From contig CM072810.1 of assembly GCA_037013495.1 (NCBI GenBank), positions 35,059,843 through 35,123,842 on the forward strand: 64,000 bases of DNA, given 5' to 3'. Shown piece by piece: positions 1-13,530 of this stretch. The notes beneath the pieces are model-generated. The model worked only from the letters and a program-made list of their open reading frames with translations. It searched no databases and was not told the origin of the DNA. The position numbers were made by a program, and so were the translations under genes. Each line of letters opens with the position of its first letter. The stretch's first letter is position 1. This DNA is from Hippophae tibetana. Its lineage: Eukaryota > Streptophyta > Magnoliopsida > Rosales > Elaeagnaceae.

Positions 1-2
1 AA

Positions 3-2355
3 CTAAATCTAGAACTATGCAGCTGAACATAAATTTTGAACTCTATCTCATGCAAGAGGATTAAACTTTGAACAAATTCTATGCAGGTTATCAAACATTA
101 TCAACTACTTGACCAATTTGGATGGACCTATTTGGAAAAAAAAGTAGATTGAGAAATTCTTTGTTAGCCTACATTATAATTTTCAAGAAAAAGATACCTT
201 GCTTAAATCTATATAGAAGGCCTCTTAACTTACTATTAAATGAATTAGTTGGGAAATTATTCGAACTGCATCACTTGTTACCAAGATGATGGCAATCCAT
301 TGTCGTGGACGGAAAGAGCTTGACTTTATAGACATCAAGTATAGTGGTACGAGCGAAGCTATTTTGACACAATTGTTAGAAATGATGAATCGAATACCAA
401 TGAAGAGAAAATATCTATACTTTCCCATAGATTTACTAAATTTCTTAGAAAGAATAAACCTGTTTTTAGGGATTTAAGAAAAAGGTAATCCGAGCTCTAA
501 AATGATTATTTCAATGAATTTATAGTTGTATTTCTTCCAAGCAACTTCAAACAATTTGGAGACCACTTATATAGGCATTTGAACAAAAAACTAAATCTAG
601 AACTATGCAGCGGAACATAAATTTTGAACTCTATATCATGCAAGAGGATGAAACTTTGAACAAATTCTATGCAGGTTTTTCAATCATTATCAACTGCCCG
701 TACAATTTTGATGGACCTATTTGGAAAAAAAAGTAGATTGAGAAAATTTTTGTTAGCTTATATTATCATTTTCAAGAAAAAGATACCTTGCTTAAATCCA
801 TATAGAAGGCCTGTGAACTTACTGTTAAATGAATCAGTTGGGAAATTATTCGAACTGCATTATTTGTTGCCAAGTTGATAGCAATCCATTTTCGTGGACG
901 GAAAGAGCTTGACTTTATAGACATCAAGTAAAGTGGTACGAGCGAAGCTATTTTTTCACAATTGTTAGAAATGATGAATCTAATACCAACGAAGAGAAAA
1001 TATCTATACTTTCCCATAGATTTACTAAATTTCGTAGAAAGAATAAACCCGTTTTTTGGGATTTAAGAAAAAGGTCATCCGAGCTCTAAAATGATTATTT
1101 CAATGAATTTATTGTTGTATTTCTACCAAGCGAATTCACACATTTTGGAGGCCACTCATATAGGCATTTGAGCAAAAAACTAAATCTAGAACTATGCAGC
1201 TGAACATAAATTTTGAACTCTATCTCATGCAAGAGGATTAAACTTTGAACAAATTCTACGTAGGATTTTCAATCATTATCAATTGCTCGTACAATTTGGA
1301 TGGACCTATTTGGAAAAAAAGTAGATTGAGAAAATTGTTTTTAGCCTACATTATCATTTTCAAGAAAAAGATACCTTGCTTAAATCCATATAGAAGGCCT
1401 GTGAACTTACTATTAAATGAATCAGTTTGGAAATTATTCAAACTGCATTATTTGTTGCCAAGTTGATAGCAATCCATTTTCGTGGATGGAAAGAGCTTGA
1501 CTTTATAGACATCAAGTATAGTGGTACGAGCGAAGCTATTTTGACACAATTGTTAGAAATGATGAATCTAATACAAATGGAGAGAAAATATCCATAATTT
1601 CCCATATATTTACTAAATTTCTTAGAAAGAATAAACCCGTTTTTAGGGATTTAAGAAAAAGATATCCGAGCTCTAAAATGATTATTTCAATGAATTTATT
1701 GTTGTATTTCTTCCAAGCAACTTCAAACATTTTAGAGACCACTCATATAGGCACATGAGCAAAAAACTAAATCTAGAACTATGCAGCTGAACAGAAATTT
1801 TGAACTCTATATCATGCAAGAGGATGAAACTTTGAAGAAATTCTACGCAGGTTTTACAATCATTATCAACTACTCGTACAATTTGGATGGATCTATTTGG
1901 AAAAAAATGTAGATTGAGAAAATTGTTGTTAGCCTACATTTTCATTTTCAAGAAAAAGATACCTTGCTTAAATCCGTATAGAAGGCCTGTGAAATTACTA
2001 TTAAATGAGTCAGTTGGGAAATTATTCGAACTGTATTATTTGTTGCTAAGATGATAGCAATCCACTTTCGCGGATGGAAACAGCTTGACTTTATAGAAAT
2101 CAAGTAAAGTGGTACGAGCGAAGCAATTTTGACACAATTGTTAGAATTGATGAATATAATACCAACGAAGAGAAAATATATATACTTTCCCATAGATTTA
2201 CTAAATTTCTTAGAAATAATAAACCCGTTTTTAGGGATTTAAGAAAAAGGTAATTCGAGCTCTAAAATGATTATTTCAATGAATTTATTGTTGTATTTCT
2301 TCCAAGCGACTTCAAACATTTTGGAGACCACTCATATAGGCATTTGAACAAAAAA
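3..2355. repeat. Tetramer A-B-C-D (monomers 1-4)
   Basis: Monomer starts: 3 (A, 588), 591 (B, 589), 1180 (C, 587), 1767 (D, 589), giving 2353 bp. This is the clearest example of the four-subtype order that underlies the array. A diverged copy of B-C-D and of the following C-prime lies 8822 bp downstream, starting at 9413. Positions 1-2 are the end of the preceding monomer's A run. Confidence 0.85.
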
Positions 2356-4708
2356 CTAAATCTAGAACTATGCAGCGGAACATAAATTTTGAACTCTATA
2401 TCATGCAAGAGAATGAAACTTTGAACAAATTCTACGCAGGTTTTTCAATCATTATCAACTGCTCGTACAATTTGGATGGACCTATTTGGAAAAAAAGTAG
2501 ATTGAGAAAATTGTTGTTAGCCTACATTATCATTTTCAAGAAAAAGATACCTTGCTTAAATCCATATAGAAGGCCTGTGAACTTACTGTTAAATGAATCA
2601 GTTTGGAAATTATTCGAACTGCATTATTGGTTGCCAAGATGATAGCAATCCACTTTCGTGGACGGAAAGAGCTTGACTTTATAGACATCAAGTATAGTGG
2701 TACGAGCGAAGCTATTTTTACACAATTGTTAGAAATGATGAATCTAATACTAATGGAGAGAAAATATCCATAATTTCCCATATATTTACTAAATTTGTTA
2801 GAAAGAATAAACTCGTTTTTAGGGATTTAAGAAAAAGATTATCCGAGCTCTAAAATGATTATTTCAATGAATTTATTGTTGTATTTCTTCCAAGCGACTT
2901 CAAACATTTTGGAGACCACTCATATAGGCATTTGAGCAAAAAACTAAATCTAGAACTATGCAGCTGAACAGAAATTTTGAACTCTATCTCATGCAAGAGG
3001 ATGAAACTTTGAAGAAATTCTATGCAGGTTTTTCAATCATTATCAAGTACTCGTACAATTTGGATGGATCTATTTGGAAAAAAATGTAGATTGAGAAAAT
3101 TGTTGTTAGCCTACATTTTCATTTTCAAGAAAAAGATACCTTGCTTAAATCCGTATAGAAGGCCTGTGAAATTACTATTAAATGAGTCAGTTGGGAAATT
3201 ATTCGAACTGTATTATTTGTTGCTAAGATGATAGCAATCCACTTTCGCGGATGGAAAGAGCTTGACTTTATAGAAATCAAGTAAAGTGGTACGAGCGAAG
3301 CAATTTTGACACAATTGTTAGAATTGATGAATCTAATACCAACGAAGAGAAAATATATATACTTTCCCATAGATTTACTAAATTTCTTAGAAATAATAAA
3401 CCCGTTTTTAGAGATTTAAGAAAAAGGTAATCCGAGCTCTAAAATGATTATTTCAATTAATTTATTGTTGTATTTCTTCCAAGCGACTTCAAACATTTTG
3501 GAGACCACTCATATAGGCATTTGAACAAAAAACTAAATCTAGAACTATGCAGCGGAACATAAATTTTGAACTCTATATCATGCAAGAGGATGAAAATTTG
3601 AACAAATTCTACGCAGGTTTTTCAATCATTATCAACTGCTCGTACAATTTGGATGGACCTATTTGGAAAAAAAGTAGATTGAGAAAATTGTTTTTAGCCT
3701 ACATTATCATTTTCAAGAAAAAGATACCTTGCTTAAATCCATATAGAAGGCCTGTGAACTTACTGTTAAATGAATCAGTTTGGAAATTATTCGAACTGCA
3801 TTATTTGTTGCCAAGTTGATAGCAATCCACTTTCGTGGACGGAAAGAGCTTGACTTTATAGACATCAAGTATAGTGGTACGAGCGAAGCTATTTTGAAAC
3901 AATTGTTAGAAATGATGAATCTAATACCAATGGAGAGAAAATATCCATAATTTCCCATATATTTACTAAATTTCTTAGAAAGAATAAACCCGTTTTTAGG
4001 GATTTAAGAAAAAGATTTTCCCAGCTCTAAAATGATTATTTCAATGAATTTATTGTTGTATTTCTTCCAAGCGACTTCAAACATTTTGGAGACCACTCAT
4101 ATAGGCATTTGAGCAAAAAACTAAATCTAGAACTATGCAGCAGAACAGAAATTTTGAACTCTAAATCATGCAAGAGGATGAAACTTTGAAGAAATTCTAC
4201 GCAGGTTTTTCAATCATTATCAACTACTCGTACAATTTGGATGGATCTATTTGGAAAAAAAAGTAGATTGAGAAAATTGTTGTTAGCCTACATTTTCATT
4301 TTCAAGAAAAAGATACCTTGCTTAAATCCGTATAGAAGGCCTGTGAAATTACTATTAAATGAGTCAGTTGTGAAATTATTCGAACTGAATTATTTGTTGC
4401 TAAGATGATAGCAATCCACTTTCGCGGATGGAAAGAGCTTGACTTTATAGAAATCAAGTAAAGTGGTACGAGCGAAGCTATTTTGACACAATTGTTAGAA
4501 ATGATGAATCTAATACCAACGAAGAGAAAATATCTATACTTTCCCATAGATTTACTAAATTTCTTAGAAAGAATAAACCCGTTTTTAGGGATTTAAGAAA
4601 AATTTATCCGAGCTCTAAAATAATTATTTCAATGAATTTATTGTTGTATTTCTTCCAAGCGACTTCAAACATTTTGGAGACCACTCATATAGGCATTTGA
4701 GCAAAAAA
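2356..4708. repeat. Dimeric C-prime/D stretch (monomers 5-8)
   Basis: Monomer starts: 2356 (C-prime), 2944 (D), 3533 (C-prime), 4121 (D). With the D at 1767 this makes an alternating D/C-prime series with a period of 1177 bp. The D at 4121 has diverged: GCAGCAGAAC at its start, eight A followed by G, and a later half with GCTATTTTGACAC and AAATGATG like the other subtypes. Confidence 0.8.
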
Positions 4709-6471
4709 CTAAATCTAGAACTATGCAGCTGAACAGAAATTTTGAACTCTATATCATGCAAGAGGATTAAACTTTGAACAAATTCTACGCAGGATTTTCA
4801 ATCATTATCAACTGCTCGTACAATTTGGATGGACCTATTTGGAAAAAAAGTAGATTGAGAAAATTGTTGTTAGCCTACATTATCATTTTCAAGAAAAAGA
4901 TACCTTGCTTAAATCCATATAGAAGGCCTGTGAACTTATATTAAATGAATCAGTTTGGAAATTATTCGAACTGCATTATTTGTTGCCAAGATGATAGCAA
5001 TCCACTTTCGCGGACGGAAAGAGCTTGGCTTTATAGACATCAAATATAGTGGTACGAGCGAAGCTATTTTGACACAATTGTTAGAAATGATGAATCTAAT
5101 ACCAATGAAGAGAAAATATCTATACTTTCCCATAGATTTACTAAATTTCTTAGAAAGATTAAACCCGTTTTTAGGGATTTAAGAAAAAGGTCATCCGAGC
5201 TCTAAAATGATTATTTCAATGAATTTATTGTTGTATTTATTCCAAGCGACTTCAAACATTTTGGAGGCCACTCATATAGGTATTTGAGCAAAAAACTAAA
5301 TCTAGAACTATGCAGCTGAACAGAAATTTTGAACTCTATATCATGCAAGAGGATAAAACTTTGAACAAATTCTACTCAGATTTTTCAATCATTATCAACT
5401 GCTCGTACAATTTGGATGGACCTATTTGGAAAAAAAGTAGATTGAGAAAATTGTTTTTAGCCTACATTATCATTTTCAAGAAAAAGATACCTTCCTTAAA
5501 TCCATATAGAAGGCCTGTGAACTTACTGTTAAATGAATCAGTTTGGAAATTATTCGAACTGCATTATTTGTTGCCAAGTTGATAGCAATCCACTTTCGTG
5601 GACGGAAAGAGTTTGACTTTATAGACATCAAGTATAGTGGTACGAGCGAAGCTATTTTGACACAATTGTTAGAAATGATGAATCTAATACCAATGGAGAG
5701 AAAATATCCATAATTTCCCATATATTTACTAAATTTCTTAGAAAGAATAAACCCGTTTTTAGGGATTTAAGAAAAAGATTATCCGAGCTCTAAAATGATT
5801 ATTTCAATGAATTTATTGTTGTATTTCTTCCAAGCGACTTCATACATTTTGGAGACCACTCATATAGGCATTTGAGCAAAAAAATAAATCTAGAACTATG
5901 CAGCTGAACAGAAATTTTGAACTCTATATCATGCAAGAGGATGAAACTTTGAAGAAATTCTACGCAGGTTTTTCAATCATTATCAACTACTCGTACAATT
6001 TAGATGGATCTATTTGAAAAAAAAAGTAGATTGAGAAAATGGTTGTTAGCCTACATTTTCATTTTCAAGAAAAAGATACCTTGCTTAAATCCATATAGAA
6101 GGCCTGTGAACATACTGTTAAATAATCAGTTTGGAAATTATTCGAACTGCATTATTTGTTGCCAAGATGATAGCAATCCACTTTCGTGGACGGAAAGAGC
6201 TTGACTTTATAGACATCAAGTATAGTGGTACGAGCGAAGCTATTTTGACACAATTGTTAGAAATGATGAATCTAATACCAAGGAAGAGAAAATATCTATA
6301 CTTTCCCATAGATTTACTAAATTTCTAAGAAAGAATAAACCCGTTTTTAGGGATTTAAGAAAAACGTAATCCGAGCTCTAAAATGATTATTTCAATGAAT
6401 TTATTGTTGTATTTCTTCCAAGCGACTTCAAACATTTTGGAGACCACTCATATAGGCACATGAGCAAAAAA
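4709..6471. repeat. Monomers 9-11 (C, C-double-prime-like, D2-like)
   Basis: Monomer starts: 4709 (C first half with a 3' half like the C at 21773, including GAGCTTGGC; 587 bp, GAACTTATATTAAATG lacking bases), 5296 (C-double-prime relative with CTACTCAGATTTTTC), 5884 (D2 relative with AAATAATCAGTTTGG and AATAAATCTAG start). The first two resemble the C and C-double-prime pairs at 21773-22948 and later 5-monomer units, about 17 kb away. Confidence 0.7.
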
Positions 6472-7060
6472 CTAAATCTAGAACTATGCAGCTGAACAGA
6501 AATTTTGAACTCTATATCATGCAAGAGGATGAAACTTTGAAGAAATTCTACGCAGGTTTTTCAATCATTATCAATTACTCGTACAATTTGGATGGATCTA
6601 TTTGGAAAAAAATGTAGATTGAGAAAATTGTTGTTAGCCTACATTTTCATTTTCAAGAAAAAGATACCTTGCTTAAATCCGTATAGAAGGCCTGTGAAAT
6701 TACTATTAAATGAGTCAGTTGGGAAATTATTCGAACTGTATTATTTGTTGCTAAGATGATAGCAATCCACTTTCGCGGATGGAAAGAGCTTGACTTTATA
6801 GAAATCAAGTAAAGTGGTACGAGCGAAGCAATTTTGACACAATTGTTAGAATTGATGAATCTAATACCAACGAAGAGAAAATATCTATACTTTCCCATAG
6901 ATTTACTAAATTTCTTAGAAATAATAAACCCGTTTTTAGGGATTTAAGAAAAAGGTAATCCGAGCTCTAAAATGATTATTTCAATGAATTTATTGTTGTA
7001 TTTCTTCCAAGCGACTTCAAACATATTGGAGACCACTCATATAGGCATTTGAACAAAAAA
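6472..7060. repeat. Satellite monomer, subtype D (representative, 589 bp)
   Basis: Subtype D has GAAACTTTGAAGAAATTC, AACTACTCGTACAATTTGG, GGATGGATCTATTTGG, AAAAAAATGTAGATTGAG, CTACATTTTCATTTTC, AATCCGTATAGAAGG, GTGAAATTACTATTAAATG, AACTGTATTATTTG, TTCGCGGATGG, GAAATCAAGTAAAGTGG, GCAATTTTGACAC, GAATTGATGAATC and CCAACGAAG. It is the most distinctive subtype and carries the most private variants in its second half. Similar copies start at 1767, 2944, 7648, 10589, 22949, 31188, 34720, 36485, 39427, 42957, 44722, 51782, 55313, 58256, 60018 and 63544 (cut by the window end). Confidence 0.9.
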
Positions 7061-7647
7061 CTAAATCTAGAACTATGCAGCGGAACATAAATTTTGAACT
7101 CTATATCATGCAAGAGGATGAAACTTTGAACAAATTCTACGCAGGTTTTTCAATCATTATCAACTGCTCGTACAATTTGGATGGACCTATTTGGCAAAAA
7201 AGTAGATTGAGAAAATTGTTGTTAGCCTACATTATCATTTTCAAGAAAAAGATACCTTGCTTAAATCCATATAGAAGGCCTGTGAACTTACTGTTAAATG
7301 AATCAGTTTGGAAATTATTCGAACTGCATTATTGGTTGCCAAGATGATAGCAATCCACTTTCGTGGACGGAAAGAGCTTGACTTTATAGACATCAAGTAT
7401 AGTGGTACGAGCGAAGCTATTTTGACACAATTGTTAGAAATGATGAATCTAATACCAATGGAGAGAAAATATCCATAATTTCCCATATATTTACTAAATT
7501 TCTTAGAAAGAATAAACCCGTTTTTAGGGATTTAAGAAAAAGATATCCGAGCTCTAAAATGATTATTTCAATGAATTTATTGTTGTATTTCTTCCAAGCA
7601 ACTTCAAACATTTTGGAGACCACTCATATAGGCACATGAGCAAAAAA
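7061..7647. repeat. Satellite monomer, subtype C-prime (B-like start, C body; representative)
   Basis: The first ~80 bp carry the B signature (GCAGCGGAACATAAAT, GATGAAACTTTG) and the rest is C (ACTGCTCGTAC, AATGGAGAG, TATTTCCCATATA region). Private marks are TTTGGCAAAAAAGTAG, in which one A of the tract is replaced by C, and CATTATTGGTTGCC. Copies start at 2356, 3533, 8237 and 11178; the first two lack the C in the A tract. C-prime almost always alternates with D, forming dimers of about 1177 bp in the left part of the array. Confidence 0.82.
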
Positions 7648-8824
7648 CTAAATCTAGAACTATGCAGCTGAACAGAAATTTTGAACTCTATATCATGCAA
7701 GAGGATGAAACTTTGAACAAATTCTACGCAGGTTTTTCAATCATTATCAACTACTCGTACAATTTGGATGGATCTATTTGGAAAAAAATGTAGATTGAGA
7801 AAATTGTTGTTAGCCTACATTTTCATTTTCAAGAAAAAGATACCTTGCTTAAATCCGTATAGAAGGCCTGTGAAATTACTATTAAATGAGTCAGTTGGGA
7901 AATTATTCGAACTGTATTATTTGTTCCTAAGATGATAGCAATCCACTTTCGCGGATGGAAAGAGCTTGACTTTATAGAAATCAAGTAAAGTGGTACGAGC
8001 GAAGCAATTTTGACACAATTGTTAGAATTGATGAATCTAATACCAACGAAGAGAAAATATCTATACTTTCCCATAGATTTACTAAATTTCTTAGAAATAA
8101 TAAACCCGTTTTTAGGGATTTAAGAAAAAGGTAATCCGAGCTCTAAAATGATTATTTCAATGAATTTATTGTTGTATTTCTTCCAAGCGACTTCAAACAT
8201 ATTGGAGACCACTCATATAGGCATTTGAACAAAAAACTAAATCTAGAACTATGCAGCGGAACATAAATTTTGAACTCTATATCATGCAAGAGGATGAAAC
8301 TTTGAACAAATTCTACGCAGGTTTTTCAATCATTATCAACTGCTCGTACAATTTGGATGGACCTATTTGGCAAAAAAGTAGATTGAGAAAATTGTTGTTA
8401 GCCAACATTATCATTTTCAAGAAAAAGATACCTTGCTTAAATCCATATAGAAGGCCTGTGAACTTACTGTTAAATGAATCAGTTTGGAAATTATTCGAAC
8501 TGCATTATTGGTTGCCAAGATGATAGCAATCCACTTTCGTGGACGGAAAGAGCTTGACTTTATAGACATCAAGTATAGTGGTACGAGCGAAGCTATTTTG
8601 ACACAATTGTTAGAAATGATGAATCTAATACTAATGGAGAGAAAATATCCATAATTTCCCATATATTTACTAAATTTATTAGAAAGAATAAACTCGTTTT
8701 TAGGGATTTAAGAAAAAGATTATCCGAGCTCTAAAATGATTATTTCAATGAATTTATTGTTGTATTTCTTCCAAGCAACTTCAAACATTTTGGAGACCAC
8801 TCATATAGGCATTTGAGCAAAAAA

Positions 8825-9412
8825 CTACATCTAGAACTATGCAGCTGAACATAAATTTTGAACTCTATATCATGCAAGAGGATGAAACTTTGAAGAAATT
8901 CTACGCAGGTTTTTCAATCATTATCAACTACTTGACCAATTTGGATGGACCTATTTGGAAAAAAAAGTAGATTGAGAAAATGGTTGTTAGCCTACATTTT
9001 CATTTTCAAGAAAAAGATACCTTGCTTAAATCCGTATAGAAGGCCTGTGAACATACTGTTAAATGAATCAGTTTGGAAATTATTCGAACTGCATTATTTG
9101 TTGCCAAGATGATAGCAATCCACTTTCGTGGACGGAAAGAGCTTGACTTTATAGACATCAAGTATAGTGGTACGAGCGAAGCTATTTTGACACAATTGTT
9201 AGAAATGATGAATGTAATACCAATGAAGAGAAAATATCTATACTTTCCCATAGATTTACTAAATTTTTAGAAAGAATAAACCCGTTTTTAGGGATTTAAG
9301 AAAAAGGTAATTTGAGCTCTCAAATGATTATTTCAATGAATTTATAGTTGTATTTCTTCCAAGCAACTTCAAACAATTTGGAGACCACTTATATAGGCAT
9401 TTGAACAAAAAA
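8825..9412. repeat. Mosaic monomer 16 (D start, A patch, D2 body, A tail)
   Basis: It starts CTACATCTAG with the D-like GAAGAAATTC and GGTTTTTC, then carries the A signature ACTACTTGACC for a few tens of bases. It continues as D2 (GAAAATGGTTGTTAGCC, GTGAACATACTG) and ends with an A-type tail including CAAACAATTTGGAGACC, shared with monomer 1 at 8822 bp distance. At least three subtype switches occur in 588 bp. Confidence 0.75.
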
Positions 9413-11765
9413 CTAAATCTAGAACAATGCAGCGGAACATAAATTTTGAACTCTCTATCATGCAAGAGGATGAAACTTTGAACAAATTCTATGCAGGTTT
9501 TTCAATCATTATCAACTGCCCGTACAATTTTGATGGACCTATTTGGAAAAAAAAGTAGATTGAGAAAATATTTTTTAGCTTATATTATCATTTTCAAGAA
9601 AAAGATACCTTGCTTAAATCCATATAGAAGGCCTGTGAACTTACTGTTAAATGAATCAGTTGGGAAATTATTCGAAATGCATTATTTGTTGCCAAGTTGA
9701 TAGCAATCCATTTTCGTGGACGGAAAGAGCTTGACTTTATAGACATCAAGTAAAGTGGTACGAGCGAAGCTATTTTGTCACAATTGTTAGAAATGATGAA
9801 TCTAATACCAACGAAGAGAAAATATCTATACTTTTCCATAGATTTACTAAATTTCGTAGAAAGAATAAACCCGTTTTTAGGGATTTAAGAAAAAGGTCAT
9901 CCGAGCTCTAAAATGATTATTTCAATGAATTTATTGTTGTATTTCTACCAAGCGAATTGAAACATTTTTGAGGCCACTCATATAGGCATTTGAGCAAAAA
10001 ACTAAATCTAGAACTATGCAGCTGAACATAAATTTTGATCTCTATCTCATGCAAGAGGATTAAACTTTGAACAAATTCTACGTAGGATTTTCAATCATTA
10101 TCAATTGCTCGTACAATTTGGATGGACCTATTTGGAAAAAAAGTAGATTGAGAAAATTGTTTTTAGCCTACAGTATCATTTTCAAGAAAAAGATACCTTG
10201 CTTAAATCCATATAGAAGGCCTGTGAACTTACTATTAAATGAATCAGTTTGGAAATTATTCGAACTGCATTATTTGTTGCCAAGTTGATAGCAATCCATT
10301 TTCGTGGATGGAAAGAGCTTGACTTTATAGACATCAAGTATAGTGGTACGAGCGAAGCTATTTTGACACAATTGTTAGAAATGATGAATCTAATACCGAT
10401 GGAGAGAAAATATCCATAATTTCCCATATATTTACTAAATTTCTTAGAAAGAATAAACCCGTTTTTAGGGATTTAAGAAAAAGATATCCGAGCTCTAAAA
10501 TGATTATTTCAATGAATTTATTGTTGTATTTCTTCCAAGCAACTTCAAACATTTTGGAGACCACTCATATAGGCACATGAGCAAAAAACTAAATCTAGAA
10601 CTATGCAGCTGAACAGAAATTTTGAACTCTATATCATGCAAGAGGATGAAACTTTGAACAAATTCTACGCAGGTTTTTCAATCATTATCAACTACTCGTA
10701 CAATTTGGATGGATCTATTTGGAAAAAAATGTAGATTGAGAAAATTGTTGTTAGCCTACATTTTCATTTTCAAGAAAAAGATACCTTGCTTAAATCCGTA
10801 TAGAAGGCCTGTGAAATTACTATTAAATGAGTCAGTTGGGAAATTATTCGAACTGTATTATTTGTTGCTAAGATGATAGCAATCCACTTTCGCGGATGGA
10901 AAGAGCTTGACTTTATAGAAATCAAGTAAAGTGGTACGAGCGAAGCAATTTTGACACAATTGTTAGAATTGATGAATCTAATACCAACGAAGAGAAAATA
11001 TCTATACTTTCCCATAGATTTACTAAATTTCTTAGAAAGAATAAACCCATTTTTAGGGATTTAAGAAAAAGGTAATCCGAGCTCTAAAATGATTATTTCA
11101 ATGAATTTATTGTTGTATTTCTTCCAAGCGACTTCAAACATATTGGAGACCACTCATATAGGCATTTGAACAAAAAACTAAATCTAGAACTATGCAGCGG
11201 AACATAAATTTTGAACTCTATATCATGCAAGAGGATGAAACTTTGAACAAATTCTACGCAGGTTTTTCAATCATTATCAACTGCTCGTACAATTTGGATG
11301 GACCTATTTGGCAAAAAAGTAGATTGAGAAAATTGTTGTTAGCCTACATTATCATTTTCAAGAAAAAGATACCTTGCTTAAATCCATATAGAAGGCCTGT
11401 GAACTTACTGTTAAATGAATCAGTTTGGAAATTATTCGAACTGCATTATTGGTTGCCAAGATGATAGCAATCCACTTTCGTGGACGGAAAGAGCTTGACT
11501 TTATAGACATCAAGTATAGTGGTACGAGCGAAGCTATTTTGACACAATTGTTAGAAATGATGAATCTAATACCAATGGAGAGAAAATATCCATAATTTCC
11601 CATATATTTACTAAATTTCTTAGAAAGAATAAACCCGTTTTTAGGGATTTAAGAAAAAGGTAATCCGAGCTCTAAAATGATTATTTCAATGAATTTATTG
11701 TTGTATTTCTTCCAAGCGACTTCAAACATTTTGGAGACCACTCATATAGGCATTTGAGCAAAAAA
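9413..11765. repeat. B-C-D-C-prime block (monomers 17-20)
   Basis: Monomer starts: 9413 (B), 10002 (C), 10589 (D), 11178 (C-prime). All lie exactly 8822 bp (15 monomers) after their counterparts at 591, 1180, 1767 and 2356, and private variants are shared, such as ACCAAGCGAATT near the B end. The B pair differs at about ten positions by eye, so this duplication looks older than those further right. Confidence 0.78.
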
Positions 11766-12353
11766 CTAAATCTAGAACTATGCAGCTGAACAGAAATTTT
11801 GAACTCTATATCATGCAAGAGGATGAAACTTTGAACAAATTCTATGCAGGTTATCAAACATTATCAACTACTTGACCAATTTGGATGGACCTATTTGGAA
11901 AAAAAAGTAGATTGAGAAATTCTTTGTTAGCCTACATTATAATTTTCAAGAAAAAGATACCTTGCTTAAATCTATATAGAAGGCCTCTTAACTTACTATT
12001 AAATGAATCAGTTGGGAAATTATTCGAACTGCATCACTTGTTACCAAGATGATGCCAATCCATTGTCGTGGACGGAAAGAGCTTTACTTTATAGACATCA
12101 AGTATAGTGGTACGAGCGAAGCTATTTTGACACAATTGTTAGAAATGATGAATCGAATACCAATGAAGAGAAAATATCTATACTTTCCCATAGATTTACT
12201 AAATTTCTTAGAAAGAATAAACTCGTTTTTAGGGATTTAAGAAAAAGGTAATCCGAGCTCTAAAATGATTATTTCAATGAATTTATAGTTGTATTTCTTC
12301 CAAGCAACTTCAAACATTTTGGAGACCACTGATATAGGCATTTGAACAAAAAA
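11766..12353. repeat. Satellite monomer, subtype A (representative, 588 bp)
   Basis: Subtype A is marked by GGTTATCAAACATTATC and ACTACTTGACCAATTTGG in its first quarter, GAAATTCTTTGTTAGCC, CATTATAATTTTC, TCTATATAGAAGGCCTCTT, a CATCAC in place of CATTAT, AAGATGATGGCAATCC or its ATGCC form, usually AATCGAATACC, and a tail with TTTATAGTTG and CACTTATATAGGC. Relative to the other subtypes it lacks one base in the early T-rich stretch. Further A monomers start at 3, 15887, 20596, 23538, 26480 (with a B-like start), 41193, 47077, 48254, 50019, 52371 and 55902. It is normally followed by B. Confidence 0.9.
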
Positions 12354-13530
12354 CTAAATCTAGAACTATGCAGCGGAACATAAATTTTGAACTCTATATC
12401 ATGCAAGAGGATGAAACTTTGAACAAATTCTATGCAGGTTTTTCAATCATTATCAACTGCCCGTACAATTTGGATGGACCTATTTGGAAAAAAAAGTAGA
12501 TTGAGAAAATTTTTGTTAGCTTATATTATCATTTTCAAGAAAAAGATACCTTGCTTAAATCCATCTAGAAGGCCTGTGAACTTACTGATAAATGAATCAG
12601 TTTGGAAATTATTCGAACTGCATTATTTGTTGCCAAGTTGATAGCAATCCACTTTCGTGGACGGAAAGAGCTTGACTTTATAGACATCAAGTATAGTGGT
12701 ACGAGCGAAGCTATTTTGACACAATTGTTATAAATGATGAATCTAATACCAATGAAGAGAAAATATCTATACTTTCCCATAGATTTACTAAATTTCTTAG
12801 AAAGAATAAACCCGTTTTTAGGGATTTAAGAAAAAGGTCATCCGAGCTCTAAAATGATTATTTCAATGAATTTATTGTTGTATTTCTACCAAGCGACTTC
12901 AAACATTTTGGAGGCCACACATATAGGCATTTGAGCAAAAAACTAAATCTAGAACTATGCAGCTGAACAGAAATTTTGAACTCTATATCATGCAAGAGGA
13001 TTAAACTTTGAACAAATTCTACGCAGGATTTTCAATCATTATCAACTGCTCGTACAATTTGGATGGACCTATTTGGAAAAAAAGTAGATTGAGAAAATTG
13101 TTTTTAGCCTACATTATCATTTTCAAGAGAAAGATACCTTGCTTAAATCCATATAGAAGGCCTGTGAACTTACTGATAAATGAATCAGTTTGGAAATTAT
13201 TCGAACTGCATTATTTGTTGCCAAGTTGATAGCAATCCACTTTCGTGGACGGAAAGAGCTTGACTTTATAGACATCAAGTATAGTTGTACGAGCGAAGCT
13301 ATTTTGACACAATTGTTAGAAATGATGAATCTAATACCAATGGAGAGAAAATATCTATAATTTCCCATATATTTACTAAATTTCTTAGAAAGAATAAACC
13401 CGTTTTTAGGGATTTAAGAAAAAGGTCATCCGAGCTCTAAAATGATTATTTCAATGAATTTATTGTTGTATTTCTACCAAGCGACTTCAAACATTTTGGA
13501 GGCCACACATATAGGCATTTGAGCAAAAAA

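Larger units (their letters stand above)
6472..8824. repeat. Dimeric D/C-prime stretch (monomers 12-15)
   Basis: Monomer starts: 6472 (D), 7061 (C-prime), 7648 (D), 8237 (C-prime). The repeat distance is 1176 bp. Both D copies end in GGCATTTGAAC, the B-type junction, which is what gives the next monomer its B-like start. The second D has GAACAAATTC instead of GAAGAAATTC. Confidence 0.8.
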
